Below the pieces are notes generated by a model. The model searched no databases, was not told the DNA's origin, and saw only the letters and a list, made by a program, of their open reading frames with translations. DNA of 64,000 nucleotides from contig NZ_JAQTHV010000004.1 of NCBI RefSeq assembly GCF_029433295.1, positions 62,001-126,000 on the forward strand. The letters run 5' to 3'. Source of the DNA: Bifidobacterium sp. ESL0784 (lineage in GTDB: Bacteria > Actinomycetota > Actinomycetes > Actinomycetales > Bifidobacteriaceae). Below, piece by piece: positions 17,339-25,365 of this stretch; positions within the stretch are counted from its first letter, which is position 1, and each line of letters starts with the position of its first letter. Made by a program: the position numbers and the translations under genes.

Positions 17339-18546
17339 GCGGAAAGTTTCATTCACGAGTATCTTGGAATGATTGGGAATACGCATGTAAGCGTTTACCT
17401 TGGAGAACTTATTTTTTACATTCAAAACCATATTGGAGAAAAAACTCTTCGGATTATGGGAAAGATGCACGATATATTAAGAAAGTTTTTTGTTGCGATG
17501 TCGCGAGTATTTCTGATGAGACGGAGATGACAAGTATGACGGTTCAATCAAGTTACAAAAGATCCCAAGTAGAATTATTGATAGTTGGTGAATCCGGTCG
17601 CTGTAAGCAGCTAAATGTTGTGCGTTTTGATAAAAGGCATCCAAACGAAAAAGAAGTAGTGCTTTCTCTCAATGAGGGTGACGCGAATGCCTTCTTTGAT
17701 TTAATTCGCGGCTTGCCCGCTTATTCGGCTAATGGTAAGTTTTCTGGGCCGGTTGACTCTGCCTTATTGGATAAATTGTTGTCTGATAAAGATTCTATCA
17801 GTGAAATTTATAATCATGACAAATCTAAAATTCGTCAGCAAATTCAGAATGATAAGGATGCTGACGATGTGATAGCAATTGCAGCGAGGAAACAAGCAGT
17901 AAATATTTTTGATAATTTACTGAACAATCCTGATTATTTTGAAGAAGCTACAAAGAAATGGCATAAGCCCGAGTCGGTTTGGCAGCATTTTTTTGAAAAA
18001 TATCAATGGATTCTTGGATCTTGTCTGGATTCGCGTTTGCTGGTTCCATTTGACAAAAATAAGCTTGAAAAATCTGTGCAGGGCAATAGTATCAATCATG
18101 CTGGTAAACGCGCTGATGCGTTGTATATGAGCGTTGGTGCAGGGCGTTCGATGGTATATGTTGAGCTAAAACGCCATACTGCGCCATTATTGCAAAGTAA
18201 CGAATATCGGCCTGAGTGCTGGGCTCCATCGAAGGATCTGGCTGGTGGAATAACACAGTTACAGAATGAGGTTTTAGCTTCTATAAGTGATTCACACAAT
18301 AATGAAGTAATTAGAAGGGACGAGACGGGTGCACCTATTGAAAATGTGTATCTTTTCCAGCCACGAAGCTATTTGATCATCGGTTCGCTACAACGTGATT
18401 TTTATGAAACCTCCGGGAAATTTAACGATTTAAAATTTAGAGCTTTTGAATTGTTCAGGCGTAATGTAGTATCACCGGAAATAATCACTTATGACGAATT
18501 GTTTGAACGGGCCAAATGGATGGCTGGTATGAATGATGAATCTTAG
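17335..18546 (+). CDS. Shedu (SduA/DUF4263)-like nuclease
   Basis: The 403-residue protein has an undistinguished N-terminal region (1-205). The C-terminal part matches the DUF4263 pattern: VWQHFFEKYQWILG (about 217-230), RADALYMSVG, MVYVELKRHTAPLL (about 275-288), EYRPECWAPSKDLAGGITQLQ and VYLFQPRSYLIIG. The Asp of RADAL and the E-x-K of VELKR fit the PD-(D/E)xK nuclease core of Shedu proteins, which work as single-gene anti-phage nucleases elsewhere. Here it is the last gene of a methylase-helicase operon, joined by a 4-bp overlap and a strong ribosome binding site (GAGGAGG). That coupling suggests it is a subunit or an attached effector rather than a passenger. The coding sequence is AT-rich like its neighbours. 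Confidence 0.75.
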   Translation: MSGKFHSRVSWNDWEYACKRLPWRTYFLHSKPYWRKNSSDYGKDARYIKKVFCCDVASISDETEMTSMTVQSSYKRSQVELLIVGESGRCKQLNVVRFDKRHPNEKEVVLSLNEGDANAFFDLIRGLPAYSANGKFSGPVDSALLDKLLSDKDSISEIYNHDKSKIRQQIQNDKDADDVIAIAARKQAVNIFDNLLNNPDYFEEATKKWHKPESVWQHFFEKYQWILGSCLDSRLLVPFDKNKLEKSVQGNSINHAGKRADALYMSVGAGRSMVYVELKRHTAPLLQSNEYRPECWAPSKDLAGGITQLQNEVLASISDSHNNEVIRRDETGAPIENVYLFQPRSYLIIGSLQRDFYETSGKFNDLKFRAFELFRRNVVSPEIITYDELFERAKWMAGMNDES

Positions 18547-18597
18547 CAATTAGATAATTAAAAGTATTGATTGTTGAGTGGGATTTTTTATTAATAG

Positions 18598-18736
18598 GTG
18601 GGTTTGGTGGCCAAAATGGTAACTAAATCATGGATGCGTCTAGATTTATGAAATCCACAAGCTGTTAAGCAGGAGAAGGCCCTTGAAGTCGTAGGTCAAG
18701 GTGGACGTTATCTGCAAGGTAGATTAAGAACATAAT
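18598..18736 (+). pseudogene. Possible decayed coding remnant
   Basis: One frame reads through VAKMVTKSWMRLDL, an in-frame TGA at 18649, then NPQAVKQEKALEVVGQGG and RYLQGRLRT before TAA. The second half is more GC-rich than the sequence around it and looks protein-like. I do not recognise the family. It may be the tail of a gene lost when the island formed, or chance. Confidence 0.25.
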
Positions 18737-18762
18737 AATTGCTTCGTTTGAGAGAGGTCATT

Positions 18763-19650
18763 TTGGAAGAAATCCTGGGGAAAGTTATAGATTCATTACC
18801 AAAGCAGTTCCAATTTGTCGTTACTTTAATTGTAATTATAATTTTGCTTTCGTGCTTTATCATAAAAGAATTTGGAATAAATCCGTCTTTTTTTAATAGT
18901 AGTAAACGTCTTAAAAGGAAAATCCAATACATAGATTCTTTGAGTTCTGTTTTGGATGTATCAAGGGATGGGAAAATTCTGGAAAAGCGAAAGGTTTACT
19001 TTCAAAATAGGCTTGAAATTAAGCAGTTTCAAAAGCAATTTAAAGAATACGCAAGAGGAAGGTTAGAAGAAGACAATCCAGAAATTGGAAAATTATTCAA
19101 GCCTAAAAAATTTTTTGCTTTTATTTTTTATGCGATTTTTGTTTTCATCTATGCTTTTCTTTTAGTATTCGTCATATTATTTTTTGTGTATGGAAAAAAG
19201 TCTGCTGCATCTGGATTTTCGCAAAATAAGTTGCTTGGTCTGCTTGAAGTTTCAATTATTTTTATTATAGGAATTTTCTTGTGCATAGGAATACAAAAGC
19301 TGTGGAAAGAAATGCAAATTAATTTCGTTTTTCAGACATACCTTTTACCACTTCTGCATACGGAAGGAGGTTTTGCAATTAATCATGAGGAGTCGGCTTT
19401 TAACAAAATGATTGAAATAAGAAGATCGAATGCCCCCAAAATCAGTTTTCTTGCCCCTCTTTTTGGCGGTTTGCTTGGTTGCAGCATTCCTTGTTATGTT
19501 TTGTGTATGGATCTTCTTAAATTATTACCCAATAATTCTGTTTTACTTATATTAAGTATAATATTTATGTCCCTCTGGTTTGTTGGTTTACTTTATTTTT
19601 GCTTTAGTTTTGGTATATTCGTGTTTAGGAAAATCGATGCGGCTTATTAA
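18763..19650 (+). CDS. AT-rich membrane protein, paralogue of the gene at 20976
   Basis: The TTG at 18763, preceded by AGAGAGG, is chosen because the product then aligns from its first residues with the protein at 20976. The 295 residues have one N-terminal membrane segment (about 16-35), a charged, probably cytoplasmic helical stretch, a shared block around LFKPKKFFAF (about 110-119), then four more hydrophobic segments to about 290. IDSL, ILEKRK and EYARGRLEE also match the paralogue position for position. Codon use is strongly AT-rich, whereas the paralogue has host composition, so this copy was probably acquired or exchanged with the island. I do not recognise the family; transport or signalling cannot be claimed. 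Confidence 0.7.
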   Translation: MEEILGKVIDSLPKQFQFVVTLIVIIILLSCFIIKEFGINPSFFNSSKRLKRKIQYIDSLSSVLDVSRDGKILEKRKVYFQNRLEIKQFQKQFKEYARGRLEEDNPEIGKLFKPKKFFAFIFYAIFVFIYAFLLVFVILFFVYGKKSAASGFSQNKLLGLLEVSIIFIIGIFLCIGIQKLWKEMQINFVFQTYLLPLLHTEGGFAINHEESAFNKMIEIRRSNAPKISFLAPLFGGLLGCSIPCYVLCMDLLKLLPNNSVLLILSIIFMSLWFVGLLYFCFSFGIFVFRKIDAAY

Positions 19651-19880
19651 AAATAAATGTTATATACAACTTTTGCTAATAATAAGTTTGGATAGGTAGA
19701 TAGGTTGTTTTTTGTTTTCTTGATTTATCGATAGAACAAGGTAAATAAATCAAAAATGTTGAGTATCTCTTTTGAATCTATAATTTGTACAAACTACTAG
19801 ACATTTCCTAGCAGGGTGGAATTATAAGTTATTGGGAATTAGAACGAATTAGCAATGGTGCATAACCAAGGAGCACAACC
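19651..19880. other. AT-rich gap at the right edge of the island
   Basis: This stretch between the AT-rich membrane protein and the GC-rich alcohol dehydrogenase carries no gene. TATAAT near 19781 is a possible -10 box, and AAGGAG stands just before the dehydrogenase start. Composition shifts back to host-like at its right end. Confidence 0.4.
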
Positions 19881-20831
19881 ATGAAAGCATGGAGATTTTA
19901 CGGGACTAACAAGCCGCTGAAGCTGGAGGAGGTGCCGGAGCCGCATGCCAAGGCGGGCGAGGTCGTCGTCGATATGAAGGCGGTCGGGCTTTGCCATACA
20001 GACGTCGGGTTCCTCACCGATCCGGGTTGGATGGCGGGGCACACTGTGCCGTTCACGCTCGGCCATGAGGACGCAGGCGTTATCAGTGAGGTCGGAGAAG
20101 GCGTCGAAGGCTTCAAGGTCGGCGACAGAGTTGCGATTTGCCCGACCACTTCGGCCGGCACGCCCGGCGGCAGCTTCGATGGCGGCTATGGTGAGAAGGT
20201 CGAGATTGGGGCGCAGGCGCTGGTGCCGATTCCCGATTCGGTCGATTTCGTCAGGGGAGCGGCGGCCACCGATGCGGGCATGACCTCGTATCATGCCGTC
20301 GCCACGCGCGCGGCCGTGAAGAAGAGCGAGAACGTCTGCATCATCGGTGTCGGCGGGCTGGGCCAGATCGGCGCTCGCGTCGCGTATCTGCTCGGCGCCA
20401 ACCTTTACGTCGCCGAAGTCAAGGAGTCCGCATGGCCGATGGCCAAGGATCTGGGCGCCATCGACGTCAAGAAATCCATCGCCGATTTCGCCGCCGAGGG
20501 CATCAAGTTCGACAAGGTCATCGATTTCGCGGGCTTCGGCACCACCACGGCCCAGGCCATCGAGGCGTGCAACAAGCACGGCGTCGTGGTGCTTGTGGGC
20601 ATGGGGCGGCTCGAAAGCACCATCAACACCAAGGCGCTCATCATGAGCCAGGTCGACCTGCGCGGCTCGAACGGCGGCACCAAGGAAGACATTGCCGGCG
20701 TCTACGATCTCATGGCGTCCGGCAAACTCGACCCGGTCACCACCAAGATTCCGTTCAGTGAGATTCCCGAAGGCCTGAAGAAGCTGCAGGCCGGCGACGT
20801 CCGTGGTCGTCTCGTTGCCGTGTATGAGTGA
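19881..20831 (+). CDS. Zinc-type alcohol dehydrogenase, medium-chain family
   Basis: This 316-residue NAD(P)-dependent oxidoreductase has catalytic zinc ligands at GLCHTD (Cys38) and GHED (His62, Glu63). The Rossmann motif GVGGLGQIG lies near 155. The four-cysteine lobe that binds structural zinc in classical alcohol dehydrogenases is missing: after VAICPTT the chain goes straight to SAGTPGGSFDGGYGEKV. This makes it short and argues for a variant subfamily. It probably interconverts alcohols and aldehydes, which fits a fermenting bacterium; the natural substrate is unclear. AAGGAGCACAACC precedes the ATG. It sits between the two paralogous membrane-protein genes, right after the AT-rich island. 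Confidence 0.85.
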   Translation: MKAWRFYGTNKPLKLEEVPEPHAKAGEVVVDMKAVGLCHTDVGFLTDPGWMAGHTVPFTLGHEDAGVISEVGEGVEGFKVGDRVAICPTTSAGTPGGSFDGGYGEKVEIGAQALVPIPDSVDFVRGAAATDAGMTSYHAVATRAAVKKSENVCIIGVGGLGQIGARVAYLLGANLYVAEVKESAWPMAKDLGAIDVKKSIADFAAEGIKFDKVIDFAGFGTTTAQAIEACNKHGVVVLVGMGRLESTINTKALIMSQVDLRGSNGGTKEDIAGVYDLMASGKLDPVTTKIPFSEIPEGLKKLQAGDVRGRLVAVYE

Positions 20832-20975
20832 GTTACAAGTGAGTGGTAAATAGACAACCCGCTATCCGAACTGCACCTATCAAAATCCTTAGTAAACAGA
20901 ATCTACCCTAAATTGATAAATCATTATATGATGATGAAGTTTGTGATTCGATAAAATAAAGAGAAGGGTAGAGTC

Positions 20976-21872
20976 ATGAAAACTGGATTGGAACATTTGC
21001 TGAAAGCGTTCCCGCCGCAGGTGCAGTTTGCGGTGACGTTGGCGTTGGTCGGGATTCTGTTTGCGATTATCGTCGTTGTTGAAAGCAGGAAAGTCCTCAA
21101 AAGGCAGGGGCCGCTTTTCGAAACCAACAGGGGATTGCAGAAGAAACTCGAGAGTGTCGATTCGCTGCAGGGAATCATGACAGACCCGCAGGATGCCCGG
21201 ATTCTCGGCAAACGCAAGCAAAATCTGGAGCGCAAAATCGAAACCAGGCAGCTGCGCGACCAGTTCAGGGAATACGCCGACGAGCGGATGAAAGAAGCCA
21301 ACGCGGAAACCGCCAAACTCTTCAGGCCCAAGAAATTCTTCGCCTTCGCCTACTACATGGTCGCCACGCTGCTTTATACGGCGCTTCTTCTTTCGACGCT
21401 GCGTCTGCTGACCTATCCAAAAGGCTTCACCCCGCTCGCGGTGTTCCACAAAACGACAGGCATGCTCTCCGCTCTGGTTGTGGTCATTCTCAGCGTTTTG
21501 GTCTGCTTCGGCATCAAGAAAGCTTGGCAACGTGCGCAGGTCAATTTCGCGTTCCGCACTTATCTGCTCCCGCTTATCGGCGGCGATGGCAAGGATATAG
21601 CCGATCAGGAGCAGGCCGCGTTCAGCAAAATGGTCGCCGCGCGCCAATCCAGTGCGCCGAAAATCGGCTTCCTCGCGCCGGCTTCCGGCATCCTCACCGG
21701 TCTGGCCGCGCCGATTTACACGATGTGCATGTACCATCTCCAGTTCTTCCCGACCAATATGTTTTTGCTGCTGTTTGGCACGATTTTCATGGTCCTTTGG
21801 TTTTACGGCCTGATTTATTTCTGCGTCAGCGCGCTGCGTTACCTCTTCCGCAAAACCAATGAGATGTATTAA
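20976..21872 (+). CDS. Membrane protein, GC-rich paralogue of the gene at 18763
   Basis: The 298 residues have an N-terminal membrane segment (about 17-36), a charged helical region with VDSLQGIM and ILGKRKQNLE, the block LFRPKKFFAFAYY (about 111-123), and four further hydrophobic segments ending at about 290. A Lys/Arg-rich C-terminus (YLFRKTNEMY) follows. The protein aligns along its length with the AT-rich protein encoded 2.2 kb upstream, across an intervening alcohol dehydrogenase. AGAAGGG lies upstream of the ATG. Base composition is that of the host. A strong terminator follows, so the gene appears to be its own unit. Family and function are not recognised. Confidence 0.7.
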   Translation: MKTGLEHLLKAFPPQVQFAVTLALVGILFAIIVVVESRKVLKRQGPLFETNRGLQKKLESVDSLQGIMTDPQDARILGKRKQNLERKIETRQLRDQFREYADERMKEANAETAKLFRPKKFFAFAYYMVATLLYTALLLSTLRLLTYPKGFTPLAVFHKTTGMLSALVVVILSVLVCFGIKKAWQRAQVNFAFRTYLLPLIGGDGKDIADQEQAAFSKMVAARQSSAPKIGFLAPASGILTGLAAPIYTMCMYHLQFFPTNMFLLLFGTIFMVLWFYGLIYFCVSALRYLFRKTNEMY

Positions 21873-21896
21873 ATAAGTGGAATTACTGGCATCAAG

Positions 21897-21942
21897 ACCG
21901 TCCTGCAGCAACGTCGATTTGTTTGGCTACAGGACGGTTTCG
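21897..21942 (+). terminator. Terminator after the membrane protein
   Basis: ACCGTCCTG and CAGGACGGT form a perfect 9-bp stem with a 24-base loop, followed by TTCGTTT. Confidence 0.75.
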
Positions 21943-22025
21943 TTTATTCATTTATCCGTTTCTGATAGGTAGTTGTTGGTTTTGTCTGCTTAACTTTTTG
22001 GGTGGGAATAGACGAAAGTGGTACC

Positions 22026-22057
22026 TGCCACAAATTGGCAAAAATCACCTATATAAT
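22026..22057 (+). promoter_or_regulatory. Candidate operator and -10 box before the flavodoxin-fold reductase
   Basis: TGCCACAAATTGGCA (22026-22040) is a dyad with 5-bp arms. TATAAT follows at 22052-22057, 26 bp before the start codon. A redox-responsive repressor would fit, but no regulator gene is adjacent. Confidence 0.35.
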
Positions 22058-22082
22058 CGCCTTCGGTTCGTACAATGGAACC

Positions 22083-22682
22083 ATGAGCAAATTCCTAGCA
22101 TTTACCGCGAATCCGGATCCGGAATCGTTGACGCAATATATCGGCAAGGCGTTCCTCGAGGGCGCCGCAAGCAAAGGCGCGGACACCGAGTTCGTCGACC
22201 TGCACGCCATCGGGTTCGATCCGACCTACCGCATGGCCGACCGCAAGCAGTACCTCAACGAAGCGCCGATGCCCGACGATGCTGTCGCATTGCAGAAGAA
22301 GATCCTCGACGCCGACGTCATCGCGCTGGTCTGCCCGATCTACTGGTGCTCGATGCCTGCGATGATGAAGGGCTTCACCGAGCGCGTGCTCTGCCGTCAC
22401 TTCGGCTACAACCCCGACCACAGCAAGTCCGTGATTGCCGACAAGAAGTTCCGCGTCATACTCCTGACCGGCAGTTCCGAAGAGTGGTATCACGAGTCCG
22501 GCATCCACGACGCCCTGCAAAACCAGATCATCAACTATATGTTCCACCATTACTGCGGCGTGGACGATGCCGAGCTGGTCTACGTCGACAACCTCGAGAT
22601 GGCGGACCCGTCGCCGGAGGCCCATGCGGCCGGGGCCAAGCACATCGAGCGCATCAAGGAGTTCGGCGCGTCGATGGCGTGA
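22083..22682 (+). CDS. NAD(P)H-dependent flavodoxin-fold oxidoreductase
   Basis: The ATG at 22083 gives 199 residues that start directly with the first strand (KFLAFTANPDPESLT), as in the flavodoxin-like fold; the open frame upstream is noncoding in character. LVCPIYWCSMPAMMKGFTERV (about 83-103) matches the FMN-binding region of the MdaB/KefF-type quinone reductase group, and GVDDAELVYVDNL near the end is typical too. Such enzymes reduce quinones or other electrophiles using FMN and NAD(P)H, often protecting against oxidative stress. It stands alone between two terminators and is the first of three flavin-reductase genes in 5 kb. The physiological substrate cannot be read from sequence. Confidence 0.8.
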   Translation: MSKFLAFTANPDPESLTQYIGKAFLEGAASKGADTEFVDLHAIGFDPTYRMADRKQYLNEAPMPDDAVALQKKILDADVIALVCPIYWCSMPAMMKGFTERVLCRHFGYNPDHSKSVIADKKFRVILLTGSSEEWYHESGIHDALQNQIINYMFHHYCGVDDAELVYVDNLEMADPSPEAHAAGAKHIERIKEFGASMA

Positions 22683-22716
22683 ACAGGTAGCCTTTAGGCC
22701 AACAAGGGTAACAATA

Positions 22717-22764
22717 AAAGGTCACGGAAAGTTGATTCTCATACTTTTCGTGACCTTCGCTTTT
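22717..22764 (+). terminator. Terminator after the flavodoxin-fold reductase
   Basis: AAAGGTCACG and CGTGACCTT pair, extended inward by AAAGT/ACTTT, with CGCTTTT after the stem. It sits between convergent genes and may serve both. Confidence 0.75.
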
Positions 22765-22804
22765 CAGCTGTTTTTGTCGGTTAGCCGTCTACTTTTGCAG
22801 CCGC

Positions 22805-24166
22805 CTACTTATGTTCGTCGGTGAGCCGCCATTCGCGCACGACATTGCCGTCCGCGCCCATCGAGTAGATGACGTCGTGGATGCGTTGCTCTTGTCTCGC
22901 GTCGGTGGCCGGGTCCCAACACACGCCGTTGGGATGGTCGTTGGCTATCGGACACCATTGGTATTGACCCTGCCGCATGTTGGCGGTGGGCACCCAGTCG
23001 ATGCGGTTGACCCTCCACGAACCGGGCTTGTTGCGTTTGCCGGCGAACTGGATGCGCGCGCTCACGCCCTGGTTGTTGGTTTCGTGGCCGGGGATGGTCG
23101 TGGTGACGGTGACGGCGTTGCCGAGCCCGTAAACAATCCACGTATTGTGATATTTCTCGATCGGTTGTGCGCAGTGGCATCCGGCCCCGTAGATGACGTC
23201 GAATGCACCGGTGTCGGCAAGTTCGTGGGCCTCCGAAATCTGCCAGGAATCGGCCTTCGTCAGGTATTCCTGCACTGAATGCATGGCGATTGCCACCACG
23301 TCCGCACCCTGCTTTCGCGCGGCCTTGGCCTTGTCGACGGCACGCTGGATATCGGAGTCATGGTGTGGATCGCCGGCCTCGCGCAGCCGGTCGACGCGCC
23401 AGTCTTGGTCGGGCACTTCGCCGTTGAGCGACACTGTTCCGGTCACGAGTCCGAGTTTGCCGCCACCGGTCGGGGAGTCGATGACGAGCGGCTTGACGGA
23501 ATCCTCTTCGGTTTTGTACGATCCGGTCTGCTTGATGCCGGCCTTGTCCAGCTCGTCCCAAAGCCGGGTGATGCCCGCTGCTCCTTGGTCCCAGGAATGG
23601 TTCGTACCGTGGGTGCAGGCGTTGTAGCCCGCATGCTGCGCGGCGTCCACAACCTCCGGCGGAATGTTGAAGACGGGATAGGCGGCATACGGTCCGCCGC
23701 GTTGTGCGATCGGCGTCTCGAACTCGCATACGGAGATGTCGGAGGCCTGGATATACGGCTTCATATTCGTGAAGAGCGGGTCAAAGTTGAAAGCGGTGCC
23801 GTCGGTCGCACTCGGGTTGTTCTCGAAATGCTGCCAGAGATGTTCGTGGAAGAGCAGGTCGCCGTTGACGAACAGGGCGATGCAGTCTTCATCCGGGCAG
23901 TCGGGGGAGTTGCCGTGATGCACCACGACCGGTTTCGGCGTGGTTTTCCTGTTGACCGCAACGTTCGAAGTCGCGGCATCGTTGGAAGCCGTCGGCGCGT
24001 TGTGATGCTTCATGCCGAAGAACAATGCCACACCTACGGCGACGAGGAGCGCCAGCAGGATGATGCCTGCGCCCAAAAGCCGAGGCAACGTCGAAGCGCC
24101 ATGGGCCGAGGTGTTGCCAGAAGCGTTGTTTGCATGCCGTGGGCCGTGTCGGGGATTGGACTTCAT
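22805..24166 (-). CDS. CapA family (poly-gamma-glutamate synthesis-like) metallophosphatase-fold protein
   Basis: The 453 residues begin with a basic N-terminus, one membrane segment (about 30-52) and a Ser/Thr/Asn linker, then a CapA domain outside the membrane. Recognisable blocks are ALFVNGDLLFHEHLW, CEFETPIA, THGTNHSWDQGAAG, VAIAMHSVQEY and YGLGNAV. The block usually written GHHPH..QPIE reads GAGCHCAQPIEKY here, so one or two expected histidines are replaced by Cys. CapA proteins take part in making gamma-linked polyglutamate or related wall polymers; without CapB/CapC genes nearby, that role is not supported here and a wall-modifying hydrolase is equally possible. AGAGGAAG precedes the ATG. 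Confidence 0.8.
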   Translation of the reverse strand: MKSNPRHGPRHANNASGNTSAHGASTLPRLLGAGIILLALLVAVGVALFFGMKHHNAPTASNDAATSNVAVNRKTTPKPVVVHHGNSPDCPDEDCIALFVNGDLLFHEHLWQHFENNPSATDGTAFNFDPLFTNMKPYIQASDISVCEFETPIAQRGGPYAAYPVFNIPPEVVDAAQHAGYNACTHGTNHSWDQGAAGITRLWDELDKAGIKQTGSYKTEEDSVKPLVIDSPTGGGKLGLVTGTVSLNGEVPDQDWRVDRLREAGDPHHDSDIQRAVDKAKAARKQGADVVAIAMHSVQEYLTKADSWQISEAHELADTGAFDVIYGAGCHCAQPIEKYHNTWIVYGLGNAVTVTTTIPGHETNNQGVSARIQFAGKRNKPGSWRVNRIDWVPTANMRQGQYQWCPIANDHPNGVCWDPATDARQEQRIHDVIYSMGADGNVVREWRLTDEHK

Positions 24167-24348
24167 CGTAACTTCCTCTTTCGTCTATCCGTTATTTCGC
24201 CATTGCGGTGTTTCTCTAGTTTTCAAGGATACTCTTTACATCCGTTTGATTGGATTTCCGCAGTTTCGTGGTTTATGCTTATTTTTATCTATTTCGAAAC
24301 AATGCGCTTGTCTGTATGATTATCACGCGTTTTTTGAAGAACCGTTTT

Positions 24349-25365
24349 CTAAAACCGGTCATAGCGGTGTGCGGCATGGCGAACCATCCACGGATCGGGA
24401 ATGTAGATATCGGCCTCTGCCACGCTTTGCCCGTTCCGTTTTCCCAAAGCCCCGTCGTCGTTTCTGTATATCCGGCAATCCGAAATAGCCTTCAAAAAGG
24501 CATTGATTTCCTCGGCGGTTTGGTAGGGATAGGGGGCCGTGCACCAAACGGGATCGGCTTCGATAATCAGAGGTTGAGCCATCGGCATCGCCGCCCGGAG
24601 GCTTTGTAAATCCGCATTCGATGGCTCTGAGCCTTCCGTGGCGTCGTCCTTTTCCGGCGATTGGCGAAAGCCCACAATCATGCTGGCATTGTCAATCCAG
24701 CTTGTCTGGGCAGCTCTGGTCGCAAGAGACTCAGCGATTTTTCGATAGGAGCCATGAAATCTCGCCCCGTCGAATACGGTGAGGATATGGTGGCCCTCGC
24801 GCCCGGGAAGATGGACGCAGTATCCGCAGGAAGCCACAGCCTTGCCGTTGTTAACGATGACGCACCATTCTTCGCGGATACCTTCGACATGGCTATTGAT
24901 ACTTATCAGCGAATCGTCAGGGGCTTGAGCCAAGTCACGTTGCAATTCATCAAGGTTCCGTCGCGCGGCCCTGAATTCCAGCACCCTTCCGCGGCTCAGT
25001 TGCGCCCATGGGCGTTCGCCCAGAGCTTCTGGCAGCTTGGTCCACGCGCGGATTTGCGAGACCGGAGCGGTGATAACGCTGCGACGCGTCAATTCCCGGG
25101 GCAGCCGGGCAAGCCAATCGGCGGGCGGTGCCTTGAAAAGCAATGGCGGAAGCTGCTTGCGTGCCCGCCATGCGTTATTGGCAATCAGCAAATCCGCGGT
25201 AATCCAGAGCGCGGCGTCATCCTTGATTCCCTGGGTCGGTTCGAATCCGTAATCATAGGTTCCGGTCAGGTGTGAGCTATTGCTCATGTGAACTTTGTCG
25301 AAATACCCCTTGAAGGCCTCCTGAACCCACGAAAGCGGACTGATGATGGTCAAATCGGCGCCCAA
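24349..25365 (-). CDS. Possible ATP-grasp-like protein of unknown function
   Basis: The chosen TTG start (25365) lies 4 bp after GGAGG; 338 residues follow. The central and C-terminal parts resemble small R2K-type ATP-grasp proteins: LLFKAPPADW (a Lys in the nucleotide-binding lobe), RVLEFRA, EEWCVIVNNGKAVASCGYCV, PLIIEADPVWCTAPYPYQTAEEINAF and a final DIYIPDPWMVRH. Such enzymes join carboxyl and amino groups using ATP and are often found with RNA-repair or peptide-modification genes, neither of which is present here. No membrane segment or signal is visible. The ATP-grasp assignment is tentative. Composition matches the host and the gene is likely monocistronic. Confidence 0.5.
   Translation of the reverse strand: MGADLTIISPLSWVQEAFKGYFDKVHMSNSSHLTGTYDYGFEPTQGIKDDAALWITADLLIANNAWRARKQLPPLLFKAPPADWLARLPRELTRRSVITAPVSQIRAWTKLPEALGERPWAQLSRGRVLEFRAARRNLDELQRDLAQAPDDSLISINSHVEGIREEWCVIVNNGKAVASCGYCVHLPGREGHHILTVFDGARFHGSYRKIAESLATRAAQTSWIDNASMIVGFRQSPEKDDATEGSEPSNADLQSLRAAMPMAQPLIIEADPVWCTAPYPYQTAEEINAFLKAISDCRIYRNDDGALGKRNGQSVAEADIYIPDPWMVRHAAHRYDRF

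Noticed and set aside
9677..18546. Prophage
   Set aside because: No capsid, terminase, portal, tail, lysis or integrase-like gene is visible; the content is defence-like only.
23279..24319. Plus-strand open frame of 346 codons
   Set aside because: It is antisense to the CapA-like gene, and its composition reflects codon bias of the opposite strand.
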